DNA of 64,000 nt from Natroniella sulfidigena (GCF_023223645.1 NZ_JALKBY010000011.1:52341-116340), one strand, 5' to 3'. Numbered from the stretch's first letter, positions 26,735-35,400 are shown. A program made the numbers and translations. Notes: generated by a model not told the origin, from the sequence alone.

Positions 26735-27575
26735 GAAGCAAGATGAGTTGCTTAATTTAACAGGAACTAATTATCAAGCTCAAGTTAATCTATCTTTTTT
26801 GAATAAGCGGATTGTGATTAAGCAGTATCAAGGAAGCAATTTGTCAGGTTTCGTAAAAGAATTAATAGCTATTGCTAACAGTAGAAATTTAACTAAGATT
26901 TGGGTCAAAGCTCATGCTGAAGATGAAGAAGAATTTAAAAGTATTGGTTTTGAATCTGAGGCAGTTGTGAAGGCATTTTATGGTTCAGAAGATGCAATCT
27001 TAATGGCTTTCTATTTAACTGAAGATAGAAAAGAGAGCCAAGATAGAAGAAAAAAGGAACAATTAATAAGCAAGGTTAAATCTAGTGAGCAGGATGATGA
27101 ATTTACTTTACCAGCTGGATATAATTTTAGAATAGCTACTGAGAATGATTTGGCTCAATTGTCTAACTTATATGATGATGTTTTTACCAGTTATCCTTAT
27201 CCAATTAAGAAAGAAGATTATTTAAAGCAGATGAGGCAGAAGGGCACTATCTATGGAGTCATTAGTAAAGAAGGAAAGATAGTTTCAGCTGCAGCAGCCG
27301 AGACAGTAGCAGAATATAAGAATGCAGAGTTGACTGATTTTGCTACTCATGTTGAGCATAGAGGTCAGGGATTAGCAGCATATTTATTAAATAGATTAGA
27401 AAAAGAACTAAAGAGTAATAATTACAAATCACTTTATACGATTGCCCGGGCCAACGTTTTTGGAATTAATAAGATTTTTAGTAGTCTTAATTATGAATAT
27501 ACAGGAAGATTGATTCAAAATTGTAATATTGCTGGTGGTTTTGAAGATATGAATGTCTGGAGTAAGGTAATTTGA
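26715..27575 (+). CDS. ablB: Beta-lysine N-epsilon-acetyltransferase
   Basis: AblB-type GNAT acetyltransferase, about 286 residues, which acetylates the epsilon amine of beta-lysine to form the osmolyte N-epsilon-acetyl-beta-lysine. The C-terminal GNAT fold has the acetyl-CoA loop VEHRGQGLAAYLLNRLE (about residues 215-231) and TIARANVFGINKIFSSLNY near the end. The N-terminal part (about 1-120) is the family-specific extension. I prefer ATG 26715, with AGGTG nine bases upstream, over GTG 26703, which has none. The gene overlaps the end of kamA by 20 bases, indicating co-translation. Confidence 0.9.
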   Translation: MQAIMDKKQDELLNLTGTNYQAQVNLSFLNKRIVIKQYQGSNLSGFVKELIAIANSRNLTKIWVKAHAEDEEEFKSIGFESEAVVKAFYGSEDAILMAFYLTEDRKESQDRRKKEQLISKVKSSEQDDEFTLPAGYNFRIATENDLAQLSNLYDDVFTSYPYPIKKEDYLKQMRQKGTIYGVISKEGKIVSAAAAETVAEYKNAELTDFATHVEHRGQGLAAYLLNRLEKELKSNNYKSLYTIARANVFGINKIFSSLNYEYTGRLIQNCNIAGGFEDMNVWSKVI

Positions 27576-27580
27576 TATTT

Positions 27581-27609
27581 AGGGAGCAGCTTTGCTGCTC
27601 CTTTTTTTA
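27581..27609 (+). terminator. Terminator after ablB
   Basis: GGAGCAGC TTT GCTGCTCC hairpin followed by TTTTTTT. Confidence 0.93.
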
Positions 27610-27759
27610 GTTTTAATCTGGCAATTTCCACTATAGATGCAGGTATTTAATGATTAATATCTAAATTAATAGTTAAGCTATGTAATAAATATAAAAAATG
27701 ACAAAATAAACTTGTTTTAGATTGAGAGTAATAATTAAGAGTTGAGAAGGTGGTGTAAA

Positions 27760-28395
27760 ATGGTTACTAAAGATAGGTTTGAGTTGATGAGTGAAAAGTT
27801 AATTGACAGGATATTTACAGAAAGTTCTGACCAAGAAAAAGCAGTTTTAGATTATGGTCTGCAGGTTGTTTTATCAAGTTTACTTAATTATTTATTTATC
27901 ATTATTATTTCTTCTTTATTAGGGGTTAGGACTTTAGCTTTAACAGCAGCTATTACAGCTTCTTTGATCAAGGTGTTTTCAGGAGGTGTTCATGCTAGTT
28001 GCTTAAGAAATTGTGTTTTGACTGCGGTTACTATTTTTACGAGTATAGGACTTATCTCTAAATATGTAGGGCCTATTCTAGGTGAAAATGTGATTATATT
28101 CTTTTGGTTAGTCCTTTTAGTTGGATTTTTAGTATTATATCTTTATGCACCGGTTGGGGTTAAGGAAAAGCCTATAACTTCACAAGCTAAGAGAAGTAAG
28201 TTAAAGAGATATTCTTTTATTGTTTTCTTTACTTTTCAGATAGTATACTATTTGTTGTACTTAACTGGGACAAGTGCTAGTCTGATTTTAGCTGGCCTAT
28301 TAGGAGCCTGTTGGCAGTTGTTTGGGATTACTCCTGTAGCTTATAGGCTTTTTGGTAGAGAGTATAGAAAGGAGGTGAAAGAATATGAAAGCTAA
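27760..28395 (+). CDS. agrB: AgrB-like autoinducer-peptide processing protease
   Basis: A 211-residue membrane protein of the AgrB family, which cuts the C-terminal tail from an AgrD-type precursor and closes the autoinducer ring. The catalytic pair is visible: His78 in FSGGVHAS and Cys85, seven residues later, the spacing known from Staphylococcus AgrB. About five or six membrane segments follow. ATG 27760 is chosen because the AAGGTGG ribosome site sits just before it; a TTG at 27742 lies upstream of that site. It overlaps the peptide gene by 11 bases. Confidence 0.92.
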   Translation: MVTKDRFELMSEKLIDRIFTESSDQEKAVLDYGLQVVLSSLLNYLFIIIISSLLGVRTLALTAAITASLIKVFSGGVHASCLRNCVLTAVTIFTSIGLISKYVGPILGENVIIFFWLVLLVGFLVLYLYAPVGVKEKPITSQAKRSKLKRYSFIVFFTFQIVYYLLYLTGTSASLILAGLLGACWQLFGITPVAYRLFGREYRKEVKEYES

Positions 28396-28507
28396 AAAGG
28401 TAGTGGCTGAGCTATTGAAAAAAGCTGCTAAGGCCAATGTGGCTTCTGCATCTGGATTGTCTTTATATCAGCCAGAGGTACCGCAGTCGTTAAAAGAGGA
28501 TAAGTAG
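28385..28507 (+). CDS. agrD: AgrD-like cyclic autoinducer peptide precursor
   Basis: A 40-residue precursor. Residues 1-20 form a basic amphipathic helix (MKAKKVVAELLKKAAKANVA), and residues 28-40 form the acidic tail YQPEVPQSLKEDK, close to the YQPxVPExL tail of clostridial AgrD. The five residues between would be the ring: Ser23-Gly-Leu-Ser-Leu27. Serine occupies the position that is usually cysteine, so the mature signal would be a lactone, not a thiolactone. The ribosome site GGAGGTGA is excellent and the ATG overlaps the end of agrB. A terminator follows. Confidence 0.85.
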   Translation: MKAKKVVAELLKKAAKANVASASGLSLYQPEVPQSLKEDK

Positions 28508-28513
28508 TCTTAA

Positions 28514-28562
28514 GTACAAACCGAATCTTATAGAACTATAAGATTCGGTTTGTAGATTTTTT
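28514..28562 (+). terminator. Terminator between agrD and the sensor genes
   Basis: Long perfect hairpin ACAAACCGAATCTTATAG / CTATAAGATTCGGTTTGT with TTTTTT shortly after. It should separate agrBD expression from the downstream membrane protein and kinase, or make that expression depend on readthrough. Confidence 0.9.
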
Positions 28563-28627
28563 GGGATAGTAGATTATTTAGCACTTACAAGAGTAATTTT
28601 AAATTAAATAGTCAAGGAGGGGAGCTA

Positions 28628-29110
28628 ATGGAGATAGCTACTGGTATATTACTGACAGTTGCTTTAGTCGAAGTTTTGTTGATGAGCTATGTAGGGTTAG
28701 GATTAGTGGGGGTTAAGACAGGTTTTAAAGATTATTTAAAAGTAGGGCTGCTCTATATCTTAGGGCTGTGGGTGTTAAGAAATCTAATTAGACTTTATGG
28801 GTTTCATTCACTAATCTTACTTCTGTTTTTAGTTTTATTAATTAAATTCATAGTTAAGGTTGAGTTATGGGTTGCTGCTACAGCTACATTGCTGGGCTGG
28901 ATTTTTTTATTGATCGGTGAATCGTTTGTCTTAGGGTTTGTTGTTGAGCAGTTTGGTATAAGTTTAAAAGAACTAATTGCTGGCAGTTCATGGATCTCTT
29001 ACATAATACTCTTAATGACTCAATTTGGACTGGTTATTGGAGCGATCTTGGTTCATTTCTTTGAGCTGAAGATCATTGATTTGGGGAGTGAAAAGTATGA
29101 TCGAATCTAG
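28628..29110 (+). CDS. Polytopic membrane protein, possible detached AgrC sensor domain
   Basis: A 160-residue, almost wholly hydrophobic protein with about five membrane segments and very short loops. No family is recognised. Its gene overlaps the downstream histidine kinase gene by 14 bases and lies behind agrBD. Typical AgrC kinases carry a five- to seven-helix sensor domain fused to the kinase core, whereas the kinase here has only two helices. I infer that this protein may supply the missing peptide-sensing membrane domain as a separate chain. An unrelated membrane function is possible. GGAGGGGAG precedes the ATG. Confidence 0.6.
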   Translation: MEIATGILLTVALVEVLLMSYVGLGLVGVKTGFKDYLKVGLLYILGLWVLRNLIRLYGFHSLILLLFLVLLIKFIVKVELWVAATATLLGWIFLLIGESFVLGFVVEQFGISLKELIAGSSWISYIILLMTQFGLVIGAILVHFFELKIIDLGSEKYDRI

Positions 29111-29957
29111 CAAGTTGCAAATAAAAGCTTTGGTTCTTACTTTATTGTTGCAATCTTTTTTGTTGTTGTGGGTTCATCAGTGGCGAATATCAGAAATAAT
29201 AAATATTCAAGATAATTACTTAACTAGAATAATCTTATTTATGGCGGTCTGTTTATCGATCTTATCTATGATTATAATCAGAAAAATCTTTAATTTGGTT
29301 AAATATGAGTTGGATTATAAGGTTCAAGAGGTTAAACTTGAGGAAAAGAAGAAGATGATCGAGGCTTTTAGGAGCCAAACCCATGATTTTTCCAATCACC
29401 TGCAGACAATCTATGGGATGGCACAACTAGATAAGACTGAAGAGATTAAAGAGTATATTAGATCTTTAAATAAAGATTTGGCTACTACTAAATATAATAA
29501 TCTAGGAGAGGATGGCTCTATTTTGGATTCACTCTTGATTCCTAAGAAGTTGGAGGCAGTTAAAGCAAAGATAGATTTTGACTATCAAATTGACCAAGGG
29601 CTTAGGGAAGTAAATTTATCCTTGGATAAGCTTTTTCGGATAGTAAGTAATTTAGTTGATAATGCTATCGAAGCTACTAAATCTTTTAATGGCGAGAAAG
29701 TGATTAAAGTTATAGGGAAGGATCAAGAAGATGACTACTTATTAAGGGTTAAGAATAGCGGGCCAACGATAGAACAAGATGTGCTAGAGAAGATATTGGA
29801 GCCTGGTTTTTCTACTAAAGATGATGGTAGGGGATTTGGTTTATATATCGTTAAATCTTTAATTGAAGAGGATGGGGGAAGGATTGAAGTAAGAAGTGAA
29901 GCAGGTTATGGAACTGAGTTTTCAGTTTTATTAAAAAAGAAAAGGATTAGTAACTAA
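29097..29957 (+). CDS. Spo0B-type/GHKL sensor histidine kinase of the agr locus
   Basis: A 286-residue sensor kinase. Two membrane helices (about residues 8-27 and 43-62) lead into a Spo0B-type dimerisation segment with phospho-acceptor His96 in THDFSNHLQTIYGM, then a GHKL ATPase with the N-box IVSNLVDNAIEA and G-box DDGRGFGLYIV. The H-box resembles both the DcuS/CitA and AgrC groups. Position behind agrBD suggests a peptide receptor role. No response regulator gene is adjacent; the next gene is argG. ATG 29097 is used because GGGGAGTG lies before it. Confidence 0.85.
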   Translation: MIESSKLQIKALVLTLLLQSFLLLWVHQWRISEIINIQDNYLTRIILFMAVCLSILSMIIIRKIFNLVKYELDYKVQEVKLEEKKKMIEAFRSQTHDFSNHLQTIYGMAQLDKTEEIKEYIRSLNKDLATTKYNNLGEDGSILDSLLIPKKLEAVKAKIDFDYQIDQGLREVNLSLDKLFRIVSNLVDNAIEATKSFNGEKVIKVIGKDQEDDYLLRVKNSGPTIEQDVLEKILEPGFSTKDDGRGFGLYIVKSLIEEDGGRIEVRSEAGYGTEFSVLLKKKRISN

Positions 29958-30100
29958 AAATTAAGATTAAATTGAATAAATAATTGATTAACGAGATATA
30001 ATTAAGATTGAATCTAACTAAAATTAAAACTACTAATTATGAAAAATTGAAGGATTAATCGCTCTTGTGCTGAAATAAAGAAGAGAAATTCAAATTAGTT

Positions 30101-30130
30101 GTTGAATTTTTATTCATTCGGATGTATAAT
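30101..30130 (+). promoter_or_regulatory. argG promoter with overlapping ARG box
   Basis: -35 TTGAAT (30102-30107), a 17-base spacer and -10 TATAAT (30125-30130). Bases 30101-30118 read on the other strand as AATGAATAAAAATTCAAC, which matches the Bacillus ARG box CATGAATAAAAATTCAAG at 16 of 18 positions. ArgR bound here would block the -35 region. The rest of the 29958-30189 gap shows nothing else. Confidence 0.82.
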
Positions 30131-30189
30131 AATAAACAACAATCAACTTAAAAAAATATAGTTTCAACATAAATCAAGGAGGAATTAAG

Positions 30190-31395
30190 ATGAAAAAAGA
30201 GATCAATAAGATTGTTATGGCTTATTCGGGAGGGTTGGATACATCAGTAGCTATCAAATGGTTACAAGATAAATATGGTGTAGAAGTTGTTACTTATTCA
30301 GCCGATGTAGGGCAGAATGAACCTTTGGAACCGGTTAAAGAGAAAGCTTTAGAAACAGGGGCAGTTGCAGCTTATGTTGACGATTTAAAAGAAGAATTTT
30401 TAACTGAGTATGCATTTAAGGGATTAAAAGCAGGAGCAATTTATGAAGATAAGTACCCATTAACTACTGCTTATTCTCGACCTTTGATTGCTAAAAAGAT
30501 GATTGAAGTAGCTAAAAAGGAAGGAGCGGATGCTGTAGCTCATGGTTGTACTGGAAAGGGAAATGACCAGGTACGTTTTGATGTCTCATTTCAAGCTTTA
30601 GCTCCAGGGATTGAGATTGTAGCTCCATTAAGAAAATGGGAATTTAATTCGCGACCAGAACAGATTGAGTATGCAGAAAAGAAAGGGATTCCAGTAGGGG
30701 CTACTAAGGAGAGCCCTTATAGTATCGATCGAAATATGTTAGGGGTCAGTATTGAATGTGGAATCTTAGAAGATCCGGCTCAAGAACCACCAGAGGATGT
30801 TTATCAAATCACTACTGCTCCTGAGGATGCACCTGATCAGCCTGAATATGTAGAGCTTGAATTTAAGAATGGAGAACCAGTTGCTTTGAATGGAGAAGAG
30901 ATAGATCCAGTAAGCTTAGTATTTGCTTTAAATGAAGTTGCTACTAAGCATGGCGTGGGCAGAATTGATATGGTAGAGAATCGTCTGGTAGGAATTAAGT
31001 CGCGAGAAATTTATGAAGTGCCAGCTTATACAGTATTACAGGAGGCTCACAGTCAGTTAGAGGATTTAGTCTTGGATAGAGAGACAGCTCACTATAAGCA
31101 AGCAGTGGCAGATAAATATTCTGAATTGGTCTATTATGGTCAGTGGTTCTCTCCACTTAGAGAAGCGTTGGATGCTTTCGTTGATTATACACAACAATAT
31201 GTTAATGGAACTATTAAAGTTAAGTTATATAAAGGTAGTTGTACGGTAGTCGGTAGAGAGTCTAATAATTCACTCTACCAAGAAAACTTAGCTACTTATG
31301 ATAAGTCTGATACATTTAATCATGAATCAGCGATTGGATTTATTGAACTGTTTGGATTACCATTGAAGGTTCATGGAAAGATCCATAATGAGTAA
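30190..31395 (+). CDS. argG: Argininosuccinate synthase
   Basis: A 401-residue cytosolic enzyme joining citrulline and aspartate with ATP. The PP-motif AYSGGLDTSVA lies near residues 10-20, and AHGCTGKGNDQVRF and SIECGILEDP follow. Length is standard. An AAGGAGG site precedes the ATG. It begins an argG-GNAT-argH operon whose promoter carries an ARG box, the same arrangement as argF at 15144, so arginine is expected to repress both. Confidence 0.96.
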   Translation: MKKEINKIVMAYSGGLDTSVAIKWLQDKYGVEVVTYSADVGQNEPLEPVKEKALETGAVAAYVDDLKEEFLTEYAFKGLKAGAIYEDKYPLTTAYSRPLIAKKMIEVAKKEGADAVAHGCTGKGNDQVRFDVSFQALAPGIEIVAPLRKWEFNSRPEQIEYAEKKGIPVGATKESPYSIDRNMLGVSIECGILEDPAQEPPEDVYQITTAPEDAPDQPEYVELEFKNGEPVALNGEEIDPVSLVFALNEVATKHGVGRIDMVENRLVGIKSREIYEVPAYTVLQEAHSQLEDLVLDRETAHYKQAVADKYSELVYYGQWFSPLREALDAFVDYTQQYVNGTIKVKLYKGSCTVVGRESNNSLYQENLATYDKSDTFNHESAIGFIELFGLPLKVHGKIHNE

Positions 31396-31894
31396 ATTAG
31401 CTTTAAGCTATCAGAAAACGAAGGAAGAGAAAGTTAGAATTAGAACAGCTACCAGTCAAGATGTTAAATTAGTCTTTGATCTGACTAAGCGGATCTTTCA
31501 AGATTATAATGTTCCTACTAATTCTTCGGTTTCTCCTGCATTATTAGAGACAAAAGAGGATGTTAAAGAGGATATTGTAACTAAAGAAGTCTTAGTAGCT
31601 ACTTATAATAACGAACCTGTTGGCTCGGTTCGTTATTATTCTTTAGCTGAGAAGAAGTTTTATTTGAGTAGATTAGGAGTCTTAGCTGGATATCGGGGCC
31701 AAAAGATTGGTTCTAAGTTGGTTGCTGCTGTTGAACAGCAGGTTCGAGCTTGTGGTGGAGAGGAGATTATGCTCCATTCTGCGTATCAATTAAAAAGATT
31801 ATTACGATTTTATCAGAATCTAGGGTATCAGATTAGTGGATTAGAGAATAAAAGTGATTATACTCGGGCAATAATTAGTAAGAGGTTGAGTTAA
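31388..31894 (+). CDS. GNAT-family N-acetyltransferase within the arg operon
   Basis: A protein of about 168 residues with a GNAT fold: IRTATSQDVKLVFDLTKRIF at the start, the acetyl-CoA loop GVLAGYRGQKIGSKLVAAVE near residue 98, and FYQNLGYQ near the C terminus. It lies between argG and argH with overlapping or short junctions, so it is co-transcribed. The position raises the possibility that it makes N-acetylglutamate, the first step of arginine synthesis; GNAT-type synthases next to argH are known in other bacteria. A different amine substrate is possible. The start is uncertain: ATG 31373 is also usable. Confidence 0.78.
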   Translation: MSKLALSYQKTKEEKVRIRTATSQDVKLVFDLTKRIFQDYNVPTNSSVSPALLETKEDVKEDIVTKEVLVATYNNEPVGSVRYYSLAEKKFYLSRLGVLAGYRGQKIGSKLVAAVEQQVRACGGEEIMLHSAYQLKRLLRFYQNLGYQISGLENKSDYTRAIISKRLS

Positions 31895-31909
31895 GAAGGG
31901 GGTAGTCGG

Positions 31910-33286
31910 ATGAAATTATGGGATGGCAGATTTGCTGAGAGTACAGATCAATTAGTAGAAGAATTTAATGCTTCAATTGGATTTGATTATAAATTATACC
32001 AATATGATATCCAAGGAAGTATTGCTCATGCTAAGATGTTAGCTAAGAGTGATATTATTTCAGTAGAAGATAAAGATCAGATAGTTACAGGATTAAAGGA
32101 GATCTTAGCTGAGATTGAAGCAGGTGATTTTGAATTTACAGTTGAGTTAGAAGACATTCATATGAATATTGAACGAAGATTGATTGAGAAGATAGGAAAA
32201 GTAGGTGGGAAGTTACATACAGCTCGGAGCAGAAATGATCAGGTTGCCTTAGATATTAGGTTATATCTAAGAGATCAGATTGAGCAGGTTACAGAGTTGA
32301 CTAAGAATTTACAATTAACATTATTGGAGTTGGCAGAAGATAATATTGAGATTATTATGCCTGGTTATACCCATCTGCAGCGAGCTCAGCCAATTAGGTT
32401 GGCCCATCACTTGTTAGCTTATCAACAGAAATTGAAACGTGATCAGCAGCGTTTAGCTGACTGTTATCAACGGGTTAATGTCTTACCATTGGGTTCTGGG
32501 GCATTAGCTGGTACTAAATTTCCAATCGATCGTGAATATGTTGCTCAAGAATTGAACTTTTCTGAAATCAGTCAAAATAGTTTAGATGCAGTCAGTGACC
32601 GAGACTTTATTATTGAATTTTTAGGTATTGCTGCTACGGTAATGATGCACTTAAGCCGTTTAAGTGAGGAGTTGATTTTATGGTCATCTTCTGAATTTGA
32701 ATTTGTGGAGATAGCTGATGCTTTCTGTACTGGAAGTAGTATCATGCCTCAAAAGAAGAATCCAGATATTCCTGAGTTGATTAGGGGGAAGACTGGTAGG
32801 GTGTATGGACATTTAATGCAACTGTTGACTACTATGAAAGGGTTACCTTTAGCATACAATAAAGATATGCAGGAAGATAAAGAAGGACTTTTTGATACTG
32901 TAGATACTTTAAAGATTAGCTTAGAAATCTTTGCTCGCATGCTAGCTAATACTAGCTTTAATCAACAACAGATGAAAGAAGCTACTGAGGGTGGCTTTGT
33001 TAATGCTACTGATGTTGCTGATTATTTAGTAGATAAAGGAGTACCTTTTAGAGAAGCTCATGAAATAGTAGGAAAAGCAGTTTTATACTGTATTGAGAAT
33101 AACAAAAACTTATCAGATTTAGAGTTAAAAGAATGGAATGATTTTTCTGAAGTATTTGCAGAGGATATCTATGATGCTATTGCAATTGAAAATTGTGTAG
33201 ATGCTCGAAGTACGATCGGTGGGCCAGCACAACAAGAAGTTGAACGGGTAATTGTTCAAGAAAAAGAAATAATAAGTGATGAATAA
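31910..33286 (+). CDS. argH: Argininosuccinate lyase
   Basis: A 458-residue tetrameric lyase that splits argininosuccinate into arginine and fumarate. WDGRFAES lies at the N terminus, [13 protein letters not shown] near residue 100, the HLQRAQP catalytic region near 158, and the fumarase/aspartase signature [12 protein letters not shown] near residue 277. Length is typical and there is no fused acetyltransferase; that activity is the separate gene just upstream. A strong terminator ends the operon. Confidence 0.96.
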   Translation: MKLWDGRFAESTDQLVEEFNASIGFDYKLYQYDIQGSIAHAKMLAKSDIISVEDKDQIVTGLKEILAEIEAGDFEFTVELEDIHMNIERRLIEKIGKVGGKLHTARSRNDQVALDIRLYLRDQIEQVTELTKNLQLTLLELAEDNIEIIMPGYTHLQRAQPIRLAHHLLAYQQKLKRDQQRLADCYQRVNVLPLGSGALAGTKFPIDREYVAQELNFSEISQNSLDAVSDRDFIIEFLGIAATVMMHLSRLSEELILWSSSEFEFVEIADAFCTGSSIMPQKKNPDIPELIRGKTGRVYGHLMQLLTTMKGLPLAYNKDMQEDKEGLFDTVDTLKISLEIFARMLANTSFNQQQMKEATEGGFVNATDVADYLVDKGVPFREAHEIVGKAVLYCIENNKNLSDLELKEWNDFSEVFAEDIYDAIAIENCVDARSTIGGPAQQEVERVIVQEKEIISDE

Positions 33287-33287
33287 A

Positions 33288-33328
33288 TACAAAAGGGTTA
33301 GGACTTAAGTCCTAACCCTTTTGTTTGT
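33288..33328 (+). terminator. Terminator after argH
   Basis: Perfect hairpin ACAAAAGGGTTAGGACT / AGTCCTAACCCTTTTGT. Confidence 0.9.
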
Positions 33329-33438
33329 TTAGGAAATTTATGCTTTTTAGAGGTTGTGGATAATTTTTATTTTTAATGGTTTGGTTAATCTTAGACTTAG
33401 CCTTAGACTTAGACTATGACCGAAGGTCATTTTCTTTT
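33327..33438. repeat. Composite intergenic repeat, copy e
   Basis: TTAGGAAATTTATG and CTTTTTAGAGGTTGTGGATAA, then AATCTTAGACTTAGCC and repeated TTAGACTTAGAC units, ending in a different palindromic cap, TGACCGAAGGTCA, followed by T-rich sequence. It starts right at the argH terminator. Confidence 0.68.
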
Positions 33439-33551
33439 CTGTTAGTTACTTGCTTTAAAAACTTTAATTTTTGTGATAAAATGGATTAACCTTTGGATAA
33501 TGACGTTTTTTATAATATAATAGGGGTGAGGAAGTGGGAAGGAGGATTGAA

Positions 33552-33851
33552 ATGAGTAAGGATAATAAGTATCGGGCCAACAAAATCAAACGAGAGCATA
33601 CAATTATAGAAGATGTATTACCACTATTAGAAAATTTATCTAAATTAGCTATAGTTAAGAGTATTATTCCGGGGCGGATTAATCGGCGTGGTGGAAGTGG
33701 AATTCCTCCGCATTTAAAATTGAAGTATAATACATCCAGTGGAGTCAAAGTATTAGCTAAAAATAGTTCTTCCGTTCAGGAAGTCTTTGTAGTAACAGAT
33801 GAACCTGACCAAGCAATGGAGGTAATGAAGGAGCGAAAGCTTGTTAAATAA
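33552..33851 (+). CDS. DUF2103-like small protein
   Basis: A 99-residue basic protein. The stretch IKREHTIIEDVLPLLENL, then IVKSIIPGRINRRGGSG, and SVQEVFVVTDEPDQAMEVM resemble DUF2103, a family labelled only as predicted metal-binding. No cysteine or clear metal motif is seen here, so that label is not confirmed. ATG 33552 follows GGAAGGAGG; the ATG/GTG starts just upstream would include the ribosome site. It stands alone after the arg operon. Confidence 0.55.
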   Translation: MSKDNKYRANKIKREHTIIEDVLPLLENLSKLAIVKSIIPGRINRRGGSGIPPHLKLKYNTSSGVKVLAKNSSSVQEVFVVTDEPDQAMEVMKERKLVK

Positions 33852-33854
33852 AAG

Positions 33855-33893
33855 ATAATGGTATTACTGATTTTTATTCGGTAATGCCATATT
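33855..33893 (+). terminator. Possible terminator after DUF2103-like gene
   Basis: TGGTATTAC / GTAATGCCA stem with a loop of about 13 bases, followed by T-rich sequence. Weaker than the others. Confidence 0.5.
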
Positions 33894-33997
33894 CATTTTA
33901 AAGGATATTTAATGATAATCTAGAAGTAATAAAAGGAATAATAATTTATAGTTGATAATTGAGAGTTGACTGAAAAATGAAACGAGGAGGTGTCTTT

Positions 33998-35128
33998 ATG
34001 GTGAGCAGGAATAAAAAAGTTATAATTGTATTGGTATTGCTCATTAGTCTAATGATGACTAAAGTTGGTCATGCTCGAAATTTAGCTTTTGAAAATTATA
34101 AACAAGCAGTAATGGCTTTTGAAAGTCAGGATTGGTCTCAAGCTAAACAACATTTAGATCAAGTTATTTTAAATGACCTAGCTTATTCAGATTATATGGC
34201 TAAATCAGTTTATTTAAAGAGCCTATTACTGGCAGCAGAAATTGAACGGGATATAAAATTAAAGGAAGCATTTATAGCTGGTGAGGAAAAGTTGGACTTT
34301 GCTCAAGAAGATCTTAGAGAAAAATTTAAGATGCAAGCAGATAATTATCAATTGCAGGCTAAAAGAAAAGTCGACACATTACTTGGTTTGGCTAATTATT
34401 TAGCTATTAATCTACCTCCTGTCGAAATTGATATTGATTTACCACATAATCGCAGGGGTTATGATCAGCAAGTTTTGGAAGAGATTGAAAGTGGAGAAGA
34501 GGTAGCAGAAGATAATTTAAAGGAATTAGAAGAGAGGATTTTGATGCAAGGGGTTTATGATTATTTAAATTTAACTGTAGGGACTAAAACGGATATTTTT
34601 GATAATAATTTTGTTATTAGAGCTGAGGAAGGAGATAGTTTATTCAGCCTAGCTAGAGAACATAATATTCCATTGCAGTTGTTAGTTGAGGTAAATAATC
34701 ATCTTCAAAACCCAAATCGAATTTACCCTGAGCAGAAAATTTATATTCCTCAAGTAGAGAATTATTACATAAACTACCCAGCTTATTTTTATTATTTGTC
34801 TTATGTTAGTTATCAAGCTAATCAGAGACGAAAAGAAGAAATTTCCGAATTAGTTGAAAAGGCTTATCAGTTAACAGCTAAAGATGATGGCCCAAGCTTG
34901 GGTGAAGAGTCTAAAGGACTAGTTGCTTTGATGAGGCTTGATGAATATGAGCAAAGAATAACTGAAAAAACAAAGACGATTGAAGAGTTGGAAAGTAATT
35001 ATCAATTTTTATTACAAGAAGTAGAAGAGTTAACCTTAAATTTAAATGAAGAAGAACTAGAAGATGAGAAGGAAGAAAAAGAAGAGGAATCTGATTTTGA
35101 TCCTACTCAGGAGCCATTAGATTATTAA
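33998..35128 (+). CDS. Secreted LysM-domain protein with TPR-like N terminus
   Basis: A 376-residue exported protein. A signal peptide (residues 1-26) is followed by a helical segment resembling tetratricopeptide repeats (FENYKQAVMAFESQDWSQA, about 30-80), then a LysM domain (about 205-250: EGDSLFSLAREHNIPLQLL and PEQKIYIPQ) and a C-terminal acidic coiled coil rich in Glu. LysM binds peptidoglycan or related glycans, so a wall- or spore-cortex-associated scaffold is likely. No catalytic domain is visible. ATG 33998 lies at the right distance from GAGGAGGTG; ATG 33977 precedes that site. Confidence 0.75.
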   Translation: MVSRNKKVIIVLVLLISLMMTKVGHARNLAFENYKQAVMAFESQDWSQAKQHLDQVILNDLAYSDYMAKSVYLKSLLLAAEIERDIKLKEAFIAGEEKLDFAQEDLREKFKMQADNYQLQAKRKVDTLLGLANYLAINLPPVEIDIDLPHNRRGYDQQVLEEIESGEEVAEDNLKELEERILMQGVYDYLNLTVGTKTDIFDNNFVIRAEEGDSLFSLAREHNIPLQLLVEVNNHLQNPNRIYPEQKIYIPQVENYYINYPAYFYYLSYVSYQANQRRKEEISELVEKAYQLTAKDDGPSLGEESKGLVALMRLDEYEQRITEKTKTIEELESNYQFLLQEVEELTLNLNEEELEDEKEEKEEESDFDPTQEPLDY

Positions 35129-35161
35129 ATCTGTGTTTATTTTTAAATTTTGTTACAAAAC

Positions 35162-35268
35162 AGCTTAAGTTTAAGGTTGAGATTGAGTCTAAGTCAACCG
35201 TTAAAAATATAAAGACTTTTAGTTTTTACTTAAACTTAGACTTGGACTTAAACTTAAGCTATATCAAT
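35162..35268. repeat. Paired inverted hexamer tracts
   Basis: Left arm CTTAAGTTTAAGGTTGAGA with GAGTCTAAGTCAACC; right arm TTTTTACTTAAACTTAGAC with TTGGACTTAAACTTAAGC. The arms are imperfect reverse complements, giving a long hairpin like that at 5665-5757. Confidence 0.55.
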
Positions 35269-35344
35269 TAAGAAGATTTTAGTTAGAAAAATATATTAAG
35301 CTGACGCAAAGGAAGTGCTTATTATAGATCAGTTTGTATAGTAA

Positions 35345-35384
35345 ATAAAAAAGTTATCCGAGGAATTTATTCCTCGGATTTTGA
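35345..35384. terminator. Hairpin before the 35401 gene
   Basis: ATCCGAGGAAT / ATTCCTCGGAT hairpin flanked by an A-run before and TTTT after. It may terminate transcripts on either strand; only 20 bases separate it from the next start codon. Confidence 0.6.
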
Positions 35385-35400
35385 AATAAGGGGGAGAATT

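Noticed and set aside
34600..34760. SafA or SpoVID identity for the LysM protein at 33998
   Set aside because: A signal peptide is present and LysM is central, unlike those proteins; no specific symbol is justified.
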